From Oscillospiraceae bacterium (lineage in GTDB: Bacteria; Bacillota; Clostridia; Oscillospirales; Oscillospiraceae), in assembly GCA_017561205.1 (NCBI GenBank), contig JAFZDL010000088.1:1-53873 (forward strand): a DNA stretch of 53,873 nt. Reading direction: 5' to 3'. The notes beneath the pieces were generated by a model. It did no database searches and was not told the DNA's origin. It saw nothing but the letters and a program-made list of their open reading frames with translations. The position numbers and the translations under genes are program-made. Shown piece after piece: positions 9,075-17,271 of this stretch (position 1 is the stretch's first letter; every line of letters begins with the position of its first letter).

Positions 9075-9671
9075 TTAGAGTGTAAAGTCCGGCTTGTTGC
9101 CACAGACCTTTTCAAATGCATCCACATAGGACTGGGCAGTTTTGCCCAAGCCGCTGTCCAGCATAATGAACATCACCACATCACCGTAGCCTGCCAGCAT
9201 CACCTGGTCCGCCTGAACACAGATCCACTTACGGGGATCGATATTGGCTTTCATATCCCGGGCAACCTGCTCCGCCTTGGCTGCATCAGACACCCGCACC
9301 AGCACCAAAGAAAAAGCCTGGGAACCCATCATAGGCTCATAGACCGCACCCTCTTTGATCAACTCCCGGGTTTTAAGTCCCGTATAGCTTTCAAATGCCA
9401 GCAGCGCATCCTCAGAAACATCTTCTAAGTCCAAGGGAATCACCCCGCCCATAAATTCCACAGGGTTTTCTTCCATGATCTTATTGATGTTCTCCTCCAT
9501 TGTGCCGGGCAGAGTTTTGCCCGCCGCAGGCTTGGTGGATTCTGTGGTTGCCGTTGAGCTTGTCTGCGTAGGATTTGATTCGATAGGTGCGACCGGTTCC
9601 TTGGCGCATCTGCAGGCAGACAATGCCATTGCCTGCGTCAGAGCCAGCAGGAATGCGATACATTTTTTCAT
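9075..9671 (-). CDS. Lipoprotein, DUF4358-like
   Basis: A 198-residue exported lipoprotein: positively charged start, hydrophobic stretch and lipobox LSAC (Cys20). A Ser/Thr-rich linker (about 30-55) and one globular domain follow. The latter resembles the DUF4358 family of Clostridia by general pattern (DVSEDALLAFE, then SLVLVRVSDAAKAEQVARD). Its ATG overlaps the vanZ stop by 4 bp (ATGA) and is preceded by GGAGG. It is third in the mntP operon. No molecular role is known, and the family assignment is tentative. Confidence 0.75.
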   Translation of the reverse strand: MKKCIAFLLALTQAMALSACRCAKEPVAPIESNPTQTSSTATTESTKPAAGKTLPGTMEENINKIMEENPVEFMGGVIPLDLEDVSEDALLAFESYTGLKTRELIKEGAVYEPMMGSQAFSLVLVRVSDAAKAEQVARDMKANIDPRKWICVQADQVMLAGYGDVVMFIMLDSGLGKTAQSYVDAFEKVCGNKPDFTL

Positions 9672-10132
9672 TGATTATTTTCCTCCATTGCTTGTTTTTT
9701 ACGGCTTTTGACATAAGCATACCCAACAAGCAACACAATCATACCTATCACTGCGCCGGAGGTATCAATCAAAACATCCTTAAAGCTTGGCCCCCGGTCC
9801 GGAACAAAACGCTGAATGGTCTCATCACAGCAAGCTACCAGGAAAGCCCCGGCCAACGCCAGCAAGCGAGGTTTGTTCAGTAGAAACAAAAATCGAGTCA
9901 AAAACGCGCCCAAGCAAGCAAATTCTGTAAAATGGGCAACTTTTCGAAGTAAACCGTGTCCGCCCTCACCTGACCCTGACTGACCAAGAATGACCTGGTA
10001 GACCACATAACTCACAAACTTACTGATTGCGCCGGAAACAGAGCCGGGCAACAAAGAATTGCCCCAAATAAACAGAATATTGCAGATAATCGCAACCGCC
10101 CAAAAGCGTATCTTTTTTTGGTTATATTCCAT
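9668..10132 (-). CDS. VanZ-like family membrane protein
   Basis: A 154-residue membrane protein with about four helices. It carries the VanZ-family pattern: RKVAHFTEFACLGAF in the middle and DETIQRFVPDRGPSFKDVLIDTSGA near the end. VanZ proteins are linked to teicoplanin resistance and envelope properties, but most family members have no tested role. The start overlaps the mntP stop by one base (TAATG), and the stop overlaps the lipoprotein start, so translation is coupled on both sides. Confidence 0.88.
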   Translation of the reverse strand: MEYNQKKIRFWAVAIICNILFIWGNSLLPGSVSGAISKFVSYVVYQVILGQSGSGEGGHGLLRKVAHFTEFACLGAFLTRFLFLLNKPRLLALAGAFLVACCDETIQRFVPDRGPSFKDVLIDTSGAVIGMIVLLVGYAYVKSRKKQAMEENNQ

Positions 10133-10701
10133 TACAGCACACCCAGATGTTCCAGAAGTATCTTCACACCCAACAAAATCAAAATCACGCCGCCGGTGAC
10201 CTGAGCTTTTTTCTCAAAGCGGCTGCCGAAAATGTTACCGATCTTCACACCCACAGCAGAGAGCGTGCCGGTAAAGGCGCCGATCAGCACCACAGCCAGA
10301 TAAATATTTACATTACCTGCCATTGCCAAGGAAACACCAACAGCCAAAGCATCAATAGATGTAGCGATGGCCATTAAAAACATTGTCTTCATAGAAAAAT
10401 CCGCGTTCTTATCGCAGCACTCGCAATCTGCCTCAAAGACTTCTTTGAGCATATTTGCGCCAATGATAGCTAGCAAGCCAAAGGCGATCCAGTGGTCAAA
10501 AGCTTCAATCTTACCGGCAAACAACGCGCCCAGAAAGAAACCAGCCAAAGGCATCAACGCCTGAAATCCGCCAAACCATGCGCCACAGGTCAAGCACTCT
10601 TTAGGGCCAGCCTTCTTCACAGAAAGGCCCTTACACATAGATACTGCAAAGGCATCCATACTCACACTGAGTGCCAGCAGAAGCAATTCCCAAATTCCCA
10701 T
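10132..10701 (-). CDS. mntP: Manganese efflux pump MntP
   Basis: Six-helix Mn(II) exporter of 189 residues in two homologous halves, each with its own acidic motif: SVSMDAFAVSMCKGL and ATSIDALAVGVSLAM. These Asp residues line the transport path in MntP. A Cys-rich loop (ADCECCDKNAD) joins the halves. A frame reaching 10737 exists, but GGAGGAAG just before the ATG at 10701 decides the start. The predicted leader is only about 40 nt, so there is no room for the yybP-ykoY manganese riboswitch often found before mntP. Confidence 0.92.
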   Translation of the reverse strand: MGIWELLLLALSVSMDAFAVSMCKGLSVKKAGPKECLTCGAWFGGFQALMPLAGFFLGALFAGKIEAFDHWIAFGLLAIIGANMLKEVFEADCECCDKNADFSMKTMFLMAIATSIDALAVGVSLAMAGNVNIYLAVVLIGAFTGTLSAVGVKIGNIFGSRFEKKAQVTGGVILILLGVKILLEHLGVL

Positions 10702-10748
10702 TATACTTCCTCCGCTTATGTAGAGATTCATGCGCACAATAATGCGGT

Positions 10749-10777
10749 ATTATAGCATTTTTATAGCCTATTGTCAA
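10749..10777 (-). promoter_or_regulatory. Consensus sigma-A promoter for mntP-vanZ-lipoprotein
   Basis: On the minus strand, TTGACA (10772-10777), 17-bp spacer, TATAAT (10749-10754), with TGC before the -10. A perfect match to both hexamers. Confidence 0.9.
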
Positions 10778-10790
10778 TTTTTTCTTAGCG

Positions 10791-10827
10791 AAAACAGCCC
10801 TATGACCAAAAGCCATAGGGCTGTTTT
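10791..10827 (-). terminator. Terminator after the CDF gene
   Basis: Fourteen-bp stem AAAACAGCCCTATG / CATAGGGCTGTTTT with a 9-nt loop directly after the CDF stop at 10828. A/T-rich arms make it usable in both directions. Confidence 0.85.
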
Positions 10828-11718
10828 TTAATGATGATGGTGATGATGTCTGGAAGTTTCTTTAAACTCTATATGACAGTCCTTTTCATGGCAATGCTCC
10901 CCTTCCCCTTCCAGCTCCAGGGTTGTATGGCCAATGCCGTGTTCCCGCAATCCCTCTCGGATGACTTCCTTGACCGTGTGCGGGTCTGCATTGGTAACGA
11001 TGTGCATTGTGGCATAATTATGGTAGCCGTCCATACTCCAAATGTGAATATGGTGCACATCCAGCACCCCATTGATCTCCAAAAGATGCTCCTTGATCCC
11101 CCGGACATCTATGCCGTGGGGCGTTTTTTCCAGAAACAGGTCGAGGGCTTCTTTCAAATTTTTTGCGGCATTTATAAAGATAAACACTGCTACACCAACG
11201 GACATAATGGGGTCAATGATGGCAAAGTCAGTAAATCGCATCACAACTGCGCCCACCAGCACCACTGCCCAACCCAGCACATCTTCCAGCATATGCAGGT
11301 TCACAGCCTTTTGGTTCAGAGAATCCCCCTCCCGGGTGAAAAAAGCGGCGCAAAAATTTACGGCTACACCTACCACAGCAAAGAGAATCATACCATTATA
11401 GTTGATTTCAGAGGGTGTGATGATTCTGCACACGGCATTATAGATCACAAAACAGGAGCCAACCAACAAGATAAGTGTAGTGATGACACTGCCGATAACA
11501 GAGTATCGGGCATAACCGTAGGTATTGGTTTCGTCGGGTTGCTTTTTGCTTTTCTTTTCTAGAAAGTAAGAAATACCAATACTGGCAGCATCGCCGATGT
11601 CATGGACCGCATCGGACACGATAGCCACACTGCCGGTAAAAATACCGCCTGCAAATTCAAATATAGAAAACAGCAAATTCAGCAAAAAGGCAATCAGAAT
11701 ATTCTTCTCGGTTTTCAT
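10828..11718 (-). CDS. Cation diffusion facilitator (CzcD/ZitB-like) metal exporter
   Basis: Inner-membrane metal/proton antiporter of 296 residues with six helices and a cytoplasmic ferredoxin-like tail. Metal-site residues are H39/D43 in helix 2 (SDAVHDIGD) and H142/D146 in helix 5 (HMLEDVLG), the HxxxD pairs typical of Zn/Co/Cd exporters. The C-terminus is Cys/His rich (EHCHEKDCHIEF) and ends in six consecutive histidines, a probable metal-buffering tail. It is divergent from a TetR gene with an operator between them, so repression by that TetR is likely. Metal specificity is not settled. Confidence 0.92.
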   Translation of the reverse strand: MKTEKNILIAFLLNLLFSIFEFAGGIFTGSVAIVSDAVHDIGDAASIGISYFLEKKSKKQPDETNTYGYARYSVIGSVITTLILLVGSCFVIYNAVCRIITPSEINYNGMILFAVVGVAVNFCAAFFTREGDSLNQKAVNLHMLEDVLGWAVVLVGAVVMRFTDFAIIDPIMSVGVAVFIFINAAKNLKEALDLFLEKTPHGIDVRGIKEHLLEINGVLDVHHIHIWSMDGYHNYATMHIVTNADPHTVKEVIREGLREHGIGHTTLELEGEGEHCHEKDCHIEFKETSRHHHHHH

Positions 11719-11730
11719 AAAGACCCCCTG

Positions 11731-11818
11731 TTGACATACGCAAGTATATGCGATACAATATGTACACTACCGAACACTTCGTTCGGTTATATTATATAAA
11801 ATTTGGCTATTATTTCAA
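11731..11818. promoter_or_regulatory. Divergent tetR/CDF promoters with TetR operator
   Basis: Plus promoter: TTGACA (11731-11736), 17 bp, TACAAT (11754-11759). Minus promoter: TTGAAA (11813-11818), 16 bp, TATAAT (11791-11796). Between the two -10 boxes is the inverted repeat ACCGAAC-ACTTC-GTTCGGT (11769-11787), placed to cover both transcription starts. Confidence 0.85.
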
Positions 11819-11867
11819 CATACGATAGCCCACGGTTATTCATTACTGAACAAATTGGAGTAATTGT

Positions 11868-12413
11868 ATGGACAGACGGCAACGAAAAACACGGGAAGCG
11901 ATCTTTCACGCTTTTACCAAGCTCCTATCTCAAAAAGATTTTAACCAAATCACTGTTGGGGAAATCATAGAGGTTGCAGATGTCGGCAGAGCCACTTTCT
12001 ATTCCCATTTTGAAACCAAGGATTATCTTTTGAAAGCCTTTTGCGAAGAACTGTTCTGTCATATATTCGATACTGAAAACGATGATCCCCACGGGCATCG
12101 CCATATTTTTGATTGTGACGGCTCTGACTCAGTTTTTTTGCACCTATTTCAGCATTTGCAAAATAATGATAATAACATTCTTGCGCTGCTGGCATCCCAA
12201 AACAATGATTTGTTTTTAAACTATTTCCGCGCCAATTTGGAAACCCTTGTGGAAAGTCAACTTTCGCTTTTTGAACGCCCCACAAATATTCCGGAAGCCT
12301 TTTGGAAAAATCATATTATCTCCACCTTTGTAGAAACCTTAAAATGGTGGATCGCGTGTGGAATGAAAGAGACTCCTGAAGTGATAACAGAATATTTTTT
12401 CACGGTAGTATAA
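11868..12413 (+). CDS. TetR/AcrR-family transcriptional regulator
   Basis: A 181-residue regulator. The N-terminal TetR helix-turn-helix spans about residues 5-52 (RKTREAIFHAFTKLL, then ITVGEIIEVADVGRATFYSHFETKDYLL). A ligand/dimer domain follows, and the middle His/Asp-rich stretch (HIFDTENDDPHGHRHIFD) could bind metal. It is divergently transcribed from the CDF exporter and shares its operator, which suggests it senses the exported metal or a related stress and represses both genes. Confidence 0.9.
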   Translation: MDRRQRKTREAIFHAFTKLLSQKDFNQITVGEIIEVADVGRATFYSHFETKDYLLKAFCEELFCHIFDTENDDPHGHRHIFDCDGSDSVFLHLFQHLQNNDNNILALLASQNNDLFLNYFRANLETLVESQLSLFERPTNIPEAFWKNHIISTFVETLKWWIACGMKETPEVITEYFFTVV

Positions 12414-12416
12414 CAC

Positions 12417-12452
12417 AAACCACCCTATGACTTTACGGTCATAGGGTGGTTT
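12417..12452. terminator. Terminator after tetR, ancestral lysS terminator
   Basis: Stem AAACCACCCTATGA / TCATAGGGTGGTTT (12417-12430, 12439-12452) followed by GATTTTCTT. It sits 8 bp from the lysS-like repeat at 12460. Before the elements inserted, it would have ended lysS as well. Confidence 0.85.
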
Positions 12453-12459
12453 GATTTTC

Positions 12460-12486
12460 TTAATCGAGGGGTTTCATCGTGGGGAT
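12460..12486 (-). repeat. att site 1 (outer end of element A), lysS 3'-end copy
   Basis: Minus strand reads ATC CCC ACG ATG AAA CCC CTC GAT TAA, i.e. I-P-T-M-K-P-L-D-stop, the LysRS C-terminus. It shares AATCGAGGGGTTTCAT with the site at 22,094, and the inner ATGAA block with the real lysS end at 33,563. Confidence 0.85.
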
Positions 12487-12601
12487 TATCTTATAAAATG
12501 CACGAAAACTGGAAGTGGACATTGCATTTTGTGTTTGACCCTCTAAAAACCGCAAGATATTGTGTTATTTCGATTGTCGGTTTGCTGTTGGCAAACTCGG
12601 C

Positions 12602-12645
12602 GTGTTGTGGCACAACACAATGAAAATTGGTAAAATATTTGGTAC
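12602..12645. repeat. Element A left-end integrase arm site and palindrome
   Basis: Perfect palindrome GTGTTGTG-G-CACAACAC (12602-12618) followed by AAAATTGGTAAAATATTTGG (12623-12642) then TAC. The second motif recurs at the right end of the element (22,012). An outer inverted repeat AAAATGCA (12495-12502) / TGCATTTT (12533-12540) lies between it and att1. Confidence 0.6.
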
Positions 12646-12655
12646 GGTTGGTACA

Positions 12656-13930
12656 TCAGGTTAGTTTGATTTTTCCTTGCAGACTAACAAATGCTTGTTG
12701 CTTCTTTTGGGTAGTCAAATCGGTATATACATCTAAAGTTGTAGAAATATCGGCGTGCCCCATAATCTCTTGAATGAATTTTAATGTAACCTCGTCACCT
12801 TGATTTTCGCAAAGGCGAGTACAGAAAGTATGGCGTAGATTATGTACGGTAAAATGCGGAATTAGCAACGGCGTTCTTCCCTCTGCCTGTGCTGTTTTCG
12901 TTTCCTCGGCGTTATATTCTTTATAGATACGCTCAATCGCCCTGTTTATACAATGTGCCGAGAGCACATCACCAAAACGATTTTTGAATATAAAGCCGGA
13001 ATATCCATCAATAACAGTATGGTTATAGCCATCAAATTTTTGATAGTTATATTCCGTAATTAACGCTTCCTTTACCTCGTCAAACATCGGAACACTACGC
13101 ACACCGGCTTTTGTCTTTGGCGTGGTAATATGAAATTCGCACTTGCCACTATCCTGTTGGCGGTAAATCAAGTTATGATTTATACTAATCAATTTGTTTT
13201 CAAAATCACAATCTTCCCAACGCAAACCGATAATTTCACCCACCCTACATCCAGTACCGAGAAGAACAGTAAAGACAGGCATCCAATGCTTATACACCTT
13301 TGAATTAGCAACATAGTCTATAAAAGCCGCCTGTTGCTCCTCTGTAAGTGCTTTGCGTTTTGGCTTGTCCCAATCCCTACGGCTCTTAATTTCGCTCATA
13401 ACGCCTTTTGTGGGGTTCTTGCGGATATAATCATCACGCACCGCCGTTTCAAAGATGGGGTGTAAAATCGTGTTGATTACTTCCATACTGTTTGGCTTAA
13501 AGCCTTTTTCGTCAATCAACGAATGATACAGCTTTTTAATATCGCTGTATTTGATACTTGACAGCTTCTTTTTACCCAATCCATTACTGATATATTTTCT
13601 GTACATATACTTATAATTTGTTCGGGTGGATTGCTTTAACGGTCTTTCTTCAATGTAAACAGCAAAGAAATCATTTAGTATTGTTCTCTGTGCCGCCACG
13701 GTGTTTATGCCGTCCTCTCTGTCACGCTCTATCCGTTTTTCCATCTCACGCAGACATTCTGTATGCTCTTTTCTTGGCGGCGTTATATCGGTCTCTGTCA
13801 GCCGCCAAGAATAAACGCTTCTTGATACCCCCTTTTGGTCTATATACCTATATTCGTATCTGCCGGAACTCTTTTGATATTCTCCGTTTCGTAATACCCT
13901 GTTCCGATTATCATATCGTTTCTGTGCCAT
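12656..13930 (-). CDS. Tyrosine integrase of element A (Tn916-type)
   Basis: Site-specific recombinase expected to integrate and excise element A at the lysS 3' end. The 424 residues comprise an N-terminal arm-binding domain (YEYRYIDQKGVSRSVYSWRL), a SAM-like core-binding domain (about 80-180) and a catalytic domain. All catalytic residues are present: Arg229, His363-x-x-Arg366-His367, His392 and Tyr402. A longer frame reaches 13999, but AAAGGAG precedes the ATG at 13930. It lies directly inside att1. It is clearly related to the element B integrase but not a near-identical copy, consistent with shared target choice. Confidence 0.95.
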   Translation of the reverse strand: MAQKRYDNRNRVLRNGEYQKSSGRYEYRYIDQKGVSRSVYSWRLTETDITPPRKEHTECLREMEKRIERDREDGINTVAAQRTILNDFFAVYIEERPLKQSTRTNYKYMYRKYISNGLGKKKLSSIKYSDIKKLYHSLIDEKGFKPNSMEVINTILHPIFETAVRDDYIRKNPTKGVMSEIKSRRDWDKPKRKALTEEQQAAFIDYVANSKVYKHWMPVFTVLLGTGCRVGEIIGLRWEDCDFENKLISINHNLIYRQQDSGKCEFHITTPKTKAGVRSVPMFDEVKEALITEYNYQKFDGYNHTVIDGYSGFIFKNRFGDVLSAHCINRAIERIYKEYNAEETKTAQAEGRTPLLIPHFTVHNLRHTFCTRLCENQGDEVTLKFIQEIMGHADISTTLDVYTDLTTQKKQQAFVSLQGKIKLT

Positions 13931-14522
13931 AAAACTCCTTTCGTTCTTGACACACGATATAGCATAAGCATTATACCATATCGCATACCAAAAATACAAT
14001 GAAATACATTAAATTTGATACTTATCAAAAAGACTATCAAAACTCCGCTGTTATGGGATTTTATTGATGTGCTCATTTCAATCACAGAAAACACTTGCAC
14101 TCAAAACCCCATAGTAATCGAAAGTTTATATGCTCTTTTTTATGCTTTATTCAATGGTAAATCGTTGTCTTGCAACATATTTTTAATTCCCACGCATAAA
14201 GTTGACGATTTACTTTTTGGATATTGCCACGGTGTACTATGGAAGATATACCCCATAGCCACCGTGTTTTTTCTTGGATTATCGCATTTTCCCTTATCGC
14301 TCTTGTTCTCATATCTGCTATAAGATAGATATACTCGCACACTGTAAAATTGCGTTAATCCGTTGTGCCGTAACGCTTTGCAGGCATTCACATCATTTCA
14401 AAAAATGCAAGTAAGAAAACCATATAAAACCATTCTAAAATACGCTTGTTATGGACTTTTGCTCAACAAACAGCTTGTTTCATAAAATGCAAGCAAACGG
14501 CTGTTATGGTCTTTTGAGAATG
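13931..14522. repeat. 592-bp gene-free tract with three repeated motifs
   Basis: No convincing gene. Three copies of a roughly 20-bp motif with core TGTTATGG then TTTT: 14045-14066, 14442-14464 and 14497-14517. Two AAAATGCAAG blocks (14403 and 14484) precede copies 2 and 3. A terminator-like hairpin is at 14228-14272. The tract lies just 3' of the possible initiator gene, so iteron-like or recombination-accessory roles are conceivable but untested. Confidence 0.45.
14228..14272 (+). terminator. Terminator-like hairpin in gene-free tract
   Basis: CACGGTG...CTATGG / CCATAG...CACCGTG followed by TTTTTT on the plus strand. No gene ends here on that strand, so it may end an unannotated short RNA. 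Confidence 0.5.
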
Positions 14523-15443
14523 TTATTTACAAAACGCACCTAAAATTTCAACCTGTTTATAGTTTGACCCGCAGTACAAAATATGTGGGTTGATACATAT
14601 CTTTGCTCCGGCTTTGTTGATACCGTCATAAGCTATTGCACAAAAACGCTCTTGTTTTCCGTCCACCTCAAAGCTCACATCACGATATATAGCTAACAGC
14701 TTATTGATGTGCAACACATCGTATCCTATCAATCTGCAAAATTCCGCTACCGATAGCAACTCCAATTTTTCTATGTCCGTTTCTGTAGGGTTGTAACATA
14801 GCAAATTGTATTCGATATTGATATATGGGAGTAACTTAAAGAAATACCCTAATTGCCGATGATTGCCCCTTGCCGTAGTTTCATACAGCGTTCTGACACC
14901 GTTGGTATAAATCTTTTGATACCGAGTGTATTCCGCAGAGTGCTTAATATGCCCTCTCCGAAAAATGTTTTCATTTGTGAATATCAAGCCGCTTTCCGCT
15001 TCAACAATATATTCCGGACTAACCTCTTTCCAAAAGCGAAAAACGGTTGCTTTCGATAATCCTAACACTTGGGGTAAATCCTTGTAGTAGATGGGTGTTC
15101 TTTGCGTTAACATCAATTTGTTGCTTTCAAAACCTGTAAAGGTATTTAGATATATAAGGCGTGTCACCGTTTCGGGAGCGATACCAACAAACCGTTCATT
15201 TGTTGGAACAAAAAAATAATTGCCTAACGGCTTATTTGCCGCCCTACTAAAGCTTCTTTCTGCCTCACGCTGCTTGCGTTCCCGATATGCCATCTGTTGT
15301 TCGGGGGTATAAAAAATAGTCCCTATCGGTGCTTCAATAACAGTTGATTGTCGCACCTCTCCTGTTGACCGTTCTATAGCCAACCGCTGACCTGTACTGT
15401 CAGTTATGTATTCATAACCCTTTAGTTCGTTTATGTTTATCAC
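14523..15443 (-). CDS. Possible winged-helix replication/regulatory protein of element A
   Basis: A protein of about 306 residues that I do not recognise with certainty. A helix-turn-helix-like segment reads YYKDLPQVLGLSKATVFRFWKEV. A Lys/Arg/Glu-rich stretch (YRERKQREAERSFSRAANK) lies near the N-terminus. The C-terminal half is mixed alpha/beta (LLSVAEFCRLIGYD). Plasmid-type initiators often have this layout, and the repeats just downstream would fit an origin. That is inference. The start is uncertain: the frame is open to a GTG at 15479, and the GTG at 15443 is chosen to limit overlap with the upstream gene. Neither has a good ribosome site. Confidence 0.6.
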   Translation of the reverse strand: MININELKGYEYITDSTGQRLAIERSTGEVRQSTVIEAPIGTIFYTPEQQMAYRERKQREAERSFSRAANKPLGNYFFVPTNERFVGIAPETVTRLIYLNTFTGFESNKLMLTQRTPIYYKDLPQVLGLSKATVFRFWKEVSPEYIVEAESGLIFTNENIFRRGHIKHSAEYTRYQKIYTNGVRTLYETTARGNHRQLGYFFKLLPYINIEYNLLCYNPTETDIEKLELLSVAEFCRLIGYDVLHINKLLAIYRDVSFEVDGKQERFCAIAYDGINKAGAKICINPHILYCGSNYKQVEILGAFCK

Positions 15444-15633
15444 CTCTGTACTTTTCTTGTGTTTTCTCGTTGAATACACTCATATATCTATCTGCACATT
15501 TGCCGCAGATACGCAGTTTCAATTCCTCTCCGTCATTTTCGCTACCATAATTGCACCGCAAATTCAAGGAAGATAGTACCATTTCATAGCCACCGCAGAT
15601 TTCGCATATAAAATGCGTGTTTTGTACGCTCAT
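15412..15633 (-). CDS. Small zinc-ribbon-like protein
   Basis: A 73-residue hypothetical protein. Two Cys pairs, FICEICGG near residue 9 and RICGKCADRY near residue 45, look like a treble-clef/zinc-ribbon pair. The C-terminus is strongly basic (KYRGDKHKRTKGL), suggesting nucleic-acid binding. The ATG at 15633 follows AAAGGCGGTGAT. Its 3' end overlaps the next gene in another frame, so the two are probably co-translated. No named family is assigned. Confidence 0.65.
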   Translation of the reverse strand: MSVQNTHFICEICGGYEMVLSSLNLRCNYGSENDGEELKLRICGKCADRYMSVFNEKTQEKYRGDKHKRTKGL

Positions 15634-15733
15634 ATCATCACCGCCTTTCTTCGTAAATTGTTTCATCACCCCACAAGTGCACATTTACTATGGGTCAATA
15701 CGGAACGCCGCAAAGGGTGTACCGAAAAGAAAA

Positions 15734-15782
15734 AAGCCGCACAACACAAGATGGGGATTACCCATTCTGTGAAGTGCGACTT
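15734..15782 (-). terminator. Terminator of the secreted-protein/XRE operon
   Basis: Long minus-strand hairpin with outer arms AAGTCGCAC / GTGCGGCTT and inner pairs ATGGG/CCCAT, followed by TTTTTTC. It lies 130 bp after the stop at 15913. Confidence 0.7.
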
Positions 15783-15912
15783 ATCTTTTAACTATTGTTT
15801 TCGTGCGTACTCATTATTAACTTTTCGTCTGCTTAATTATATCAAAATTTTGAAGTTCTGTCAATGAAGCCCCTTGTTGCGGCACAACGCCCGATTGTAA
15901 ACGATTTGTAAA

Positions 15913-16416
15913 TTACTCCCAATACTCGTCGATAATGACCTCATATTGCATTCTTCCTTCGTAGATACCGGCTTTTGCAATATCCGTATCACCTTGTACG
16001 CTAACACCAAACGAAGCACCCGCCGTTCCATCTTCTGATATAGATGAGCTTGTAATTCTCGCCAAATATGGTGAATACTGCGTTACTTCCGTGCCATCTT
16101 GTGCGGTGAATTGAACATTAAATACATTATCACTATTAGGATGAGTAAGAGAAATAGCATTGTTTTCGTTAAGGTTTGTAATCTTAACTTTAATTGTCTC
16201 ACCAATAGCAACATTGGCATCGCTGACCATTATGCTCCAAGTTTCAGGATTTTCCAATTCAATTATTGACGGGATAGATATAGTACAAGTGCTATAAACC
16301 CTTTTGCTGATAACACTTTCGCCGTTGGCAGAATACGGACAATCAGCCGCAAAAGCTGACATAGGCATAGCCAACAGCAACGCCGCACACATAAGCATAC
16401 ATAAAATCTTTTTCAT
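15913..16416 (-). CDS. Secreted beta-sandwich-like protein of element A
   Basis: A 167-residue exported protein. A clear signal peptide (1-23, ending MSAFA-AD) is followed by a domain with alternating hydrophobic strands: CTISIPSIIELE, WSIMVSDANVAIGETIKVKITNLN and the final MQYEVIIDEYW. The pattern resembles small surface beta-sandwich proteins of Firmicutes (WxL/camelysin-like), but I cannot name the family. The preceding gene codes for a membrane-anchored partner of related style (IQIPAVTGLNMRAG), 15 bp upstream, so they probably act together at the cell surface. Confidence 0.75.
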   Translation of the reverse strand: MKKILCMLMCAALLLAMPMSAFAADCPYSANGESVISKRVYSTCTISIPSIIELENPETWSIMVSDANVAIGETIKVKITNLNENNAISLTHPNSDNVFNVQFTAQDGTEVTQYSPYLARITSSSISEDGTAGASFGVSVQGDTDIAKAGIYEGRMQYEVIIDEYWE

Positions 16417-16431
16417 AATGACTACCTCTTT

Positions 16432-16923
16432 CTATTGTGAATTTATTTCTAAAACAACATTACTGCCGTTTAGTTGCGTTTTGCCGTCCAAAGCATAACA
16501 GTTGTATATCATACGGCAATTACGATATAAACCCCGCTGTAGCTCCTGTGACAGCGTTATAGCGGTTATATGCTCACCTGGTGCAAGCATACCCGACTTG
16601 TATATCACGGTATCATCCGACAGGCAAAGCGTTATTACAAAGTAACAGCTATTCTCATTTGGGTTGTAGAAATCTACTGTCTGTTCAAGCTGTCCCGCTC
16701 GCATATTCAAACCTGTAACAGCGGGGATTTGTATTCTGCCATTGTTATCTCCGGCGGGTACAAAATCCAACACCTTATCCGTTGTGCTTCCTGTAGTGCT
16801 GTCGGTGCCGCTCGGTGGGGGCGTAGAGCGGTTACAGTACCGCAAGCTGATAATCAGCATTATCAAAATAACGATAGCGGCGGTTATGTATAGAATTGTC
16901 CGCAGTTTCTTATTCTTCATCAT
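16432..16923 (-). CDS. Membrane-anchored hypothetical protein of element A
   Basis: About 163 residues: a short basic N-terminus (MMKNKKLR), one membrane helix (about 8-28), a Ser/Thr/Gly linker (about 34-55) and an extracytoplasmic domain with two Cys pairs. The start overlaps the end of the XRE gene by 14 bp. A longer frame to 16953 exists, and ATGs at 16923 and 16920 both fit; none has a strong ribosome site, so coupling to the XRE gene is likely. Its operon with an XRE regulator and a secreted protein is reminiscent of element cargo that alters the surface, but no function is known. Confidence 0.65.
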   Translation of the reverse strand: MMKNKKLRTILYITAAIVILIMLIISLRYCNRSTPPPSGTDSTTGSTTDKVLDFVPAGDNNGRIQIPAVTGLNMRAGQLEQTVDFYNPNENSCYFVITLCLSDDTVIYKSGMLAPGEHITAITLSQELQRGLYRNCRMIYNCYALDGKTQLNGSNVVLEINSQ

Positions 16924-17248
16924 CGTAAACACTTTCATCGTCATACTGTGCAAGCCGCCTATTCCGCACGCTCATTGAAGCCACAAGCTCCGTGACTAAT
17001 GTAGCTTCTGCCGCCGTCAAATATGTAAGGTCTATGGATACGGTGTCCGTTCGTCCAAGAAGATAATCCGTTGACACGCAGTATAGATTTGCGAATTTCA
17101 GTAATACCTCAAAAGACGGTTGCCGTAAATCATTTTCGTATGCAGATATGGTGGACTTTGTTACACCTATCATTTTTGCCACTTGCTCTTGTCGCAAGTG
17201 CTTGCTAACTCTTAACTCCCGTAGCCGGATAGATAAATCAAGTATCAT
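16910..17248 (-). CDS. XRE-family transcriptional regulator
   Basis: A 112-residue Cro/CI-type repressor. The helix-turn-helix fills residues 8-62 (LRELRVSKHLRQEQVAKMIG, VTKSTISAYENDLRQPSFEVL, CVSTDYLLGRTD). An acidic tail follows (DDESVYDDEE). Its own promoter contains a perfect 8-5-8 inverted repeat, so it is probably autoregulated. It is first gene of the operon with the membrane and secreted proteins, which it presumably controls. Confidence 0.9.
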   Translation of the reverse strand: MILDLSIRLRELRVSKHLRQEQVAKMIGVTKSTISAYENDLRQPSFEVLLKFANLYCVSTDYLLGRTDTVSIDLTYLTAAEATLVTELVASMSVRNRRLAQYDDESVYDDEE

Positions 17249-17271
17249 TGTGCTTCACCTCGCACACAACA

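Noticed and set aside
10702-10745. Manganese riboswitch before mntP
   Set aside because: The promoter places the start about 40 nt from the ATG, too short for a yybP-ykoY aptamer, and its conserved loops are absent.
14015-14323. 102-codon plus-strand frame in the element A gene-free tract
   Set aside because: Starts at a weak codon without a ribosome site and spans the terminator-like hairpin; composition looks like random AT-rich sequence.
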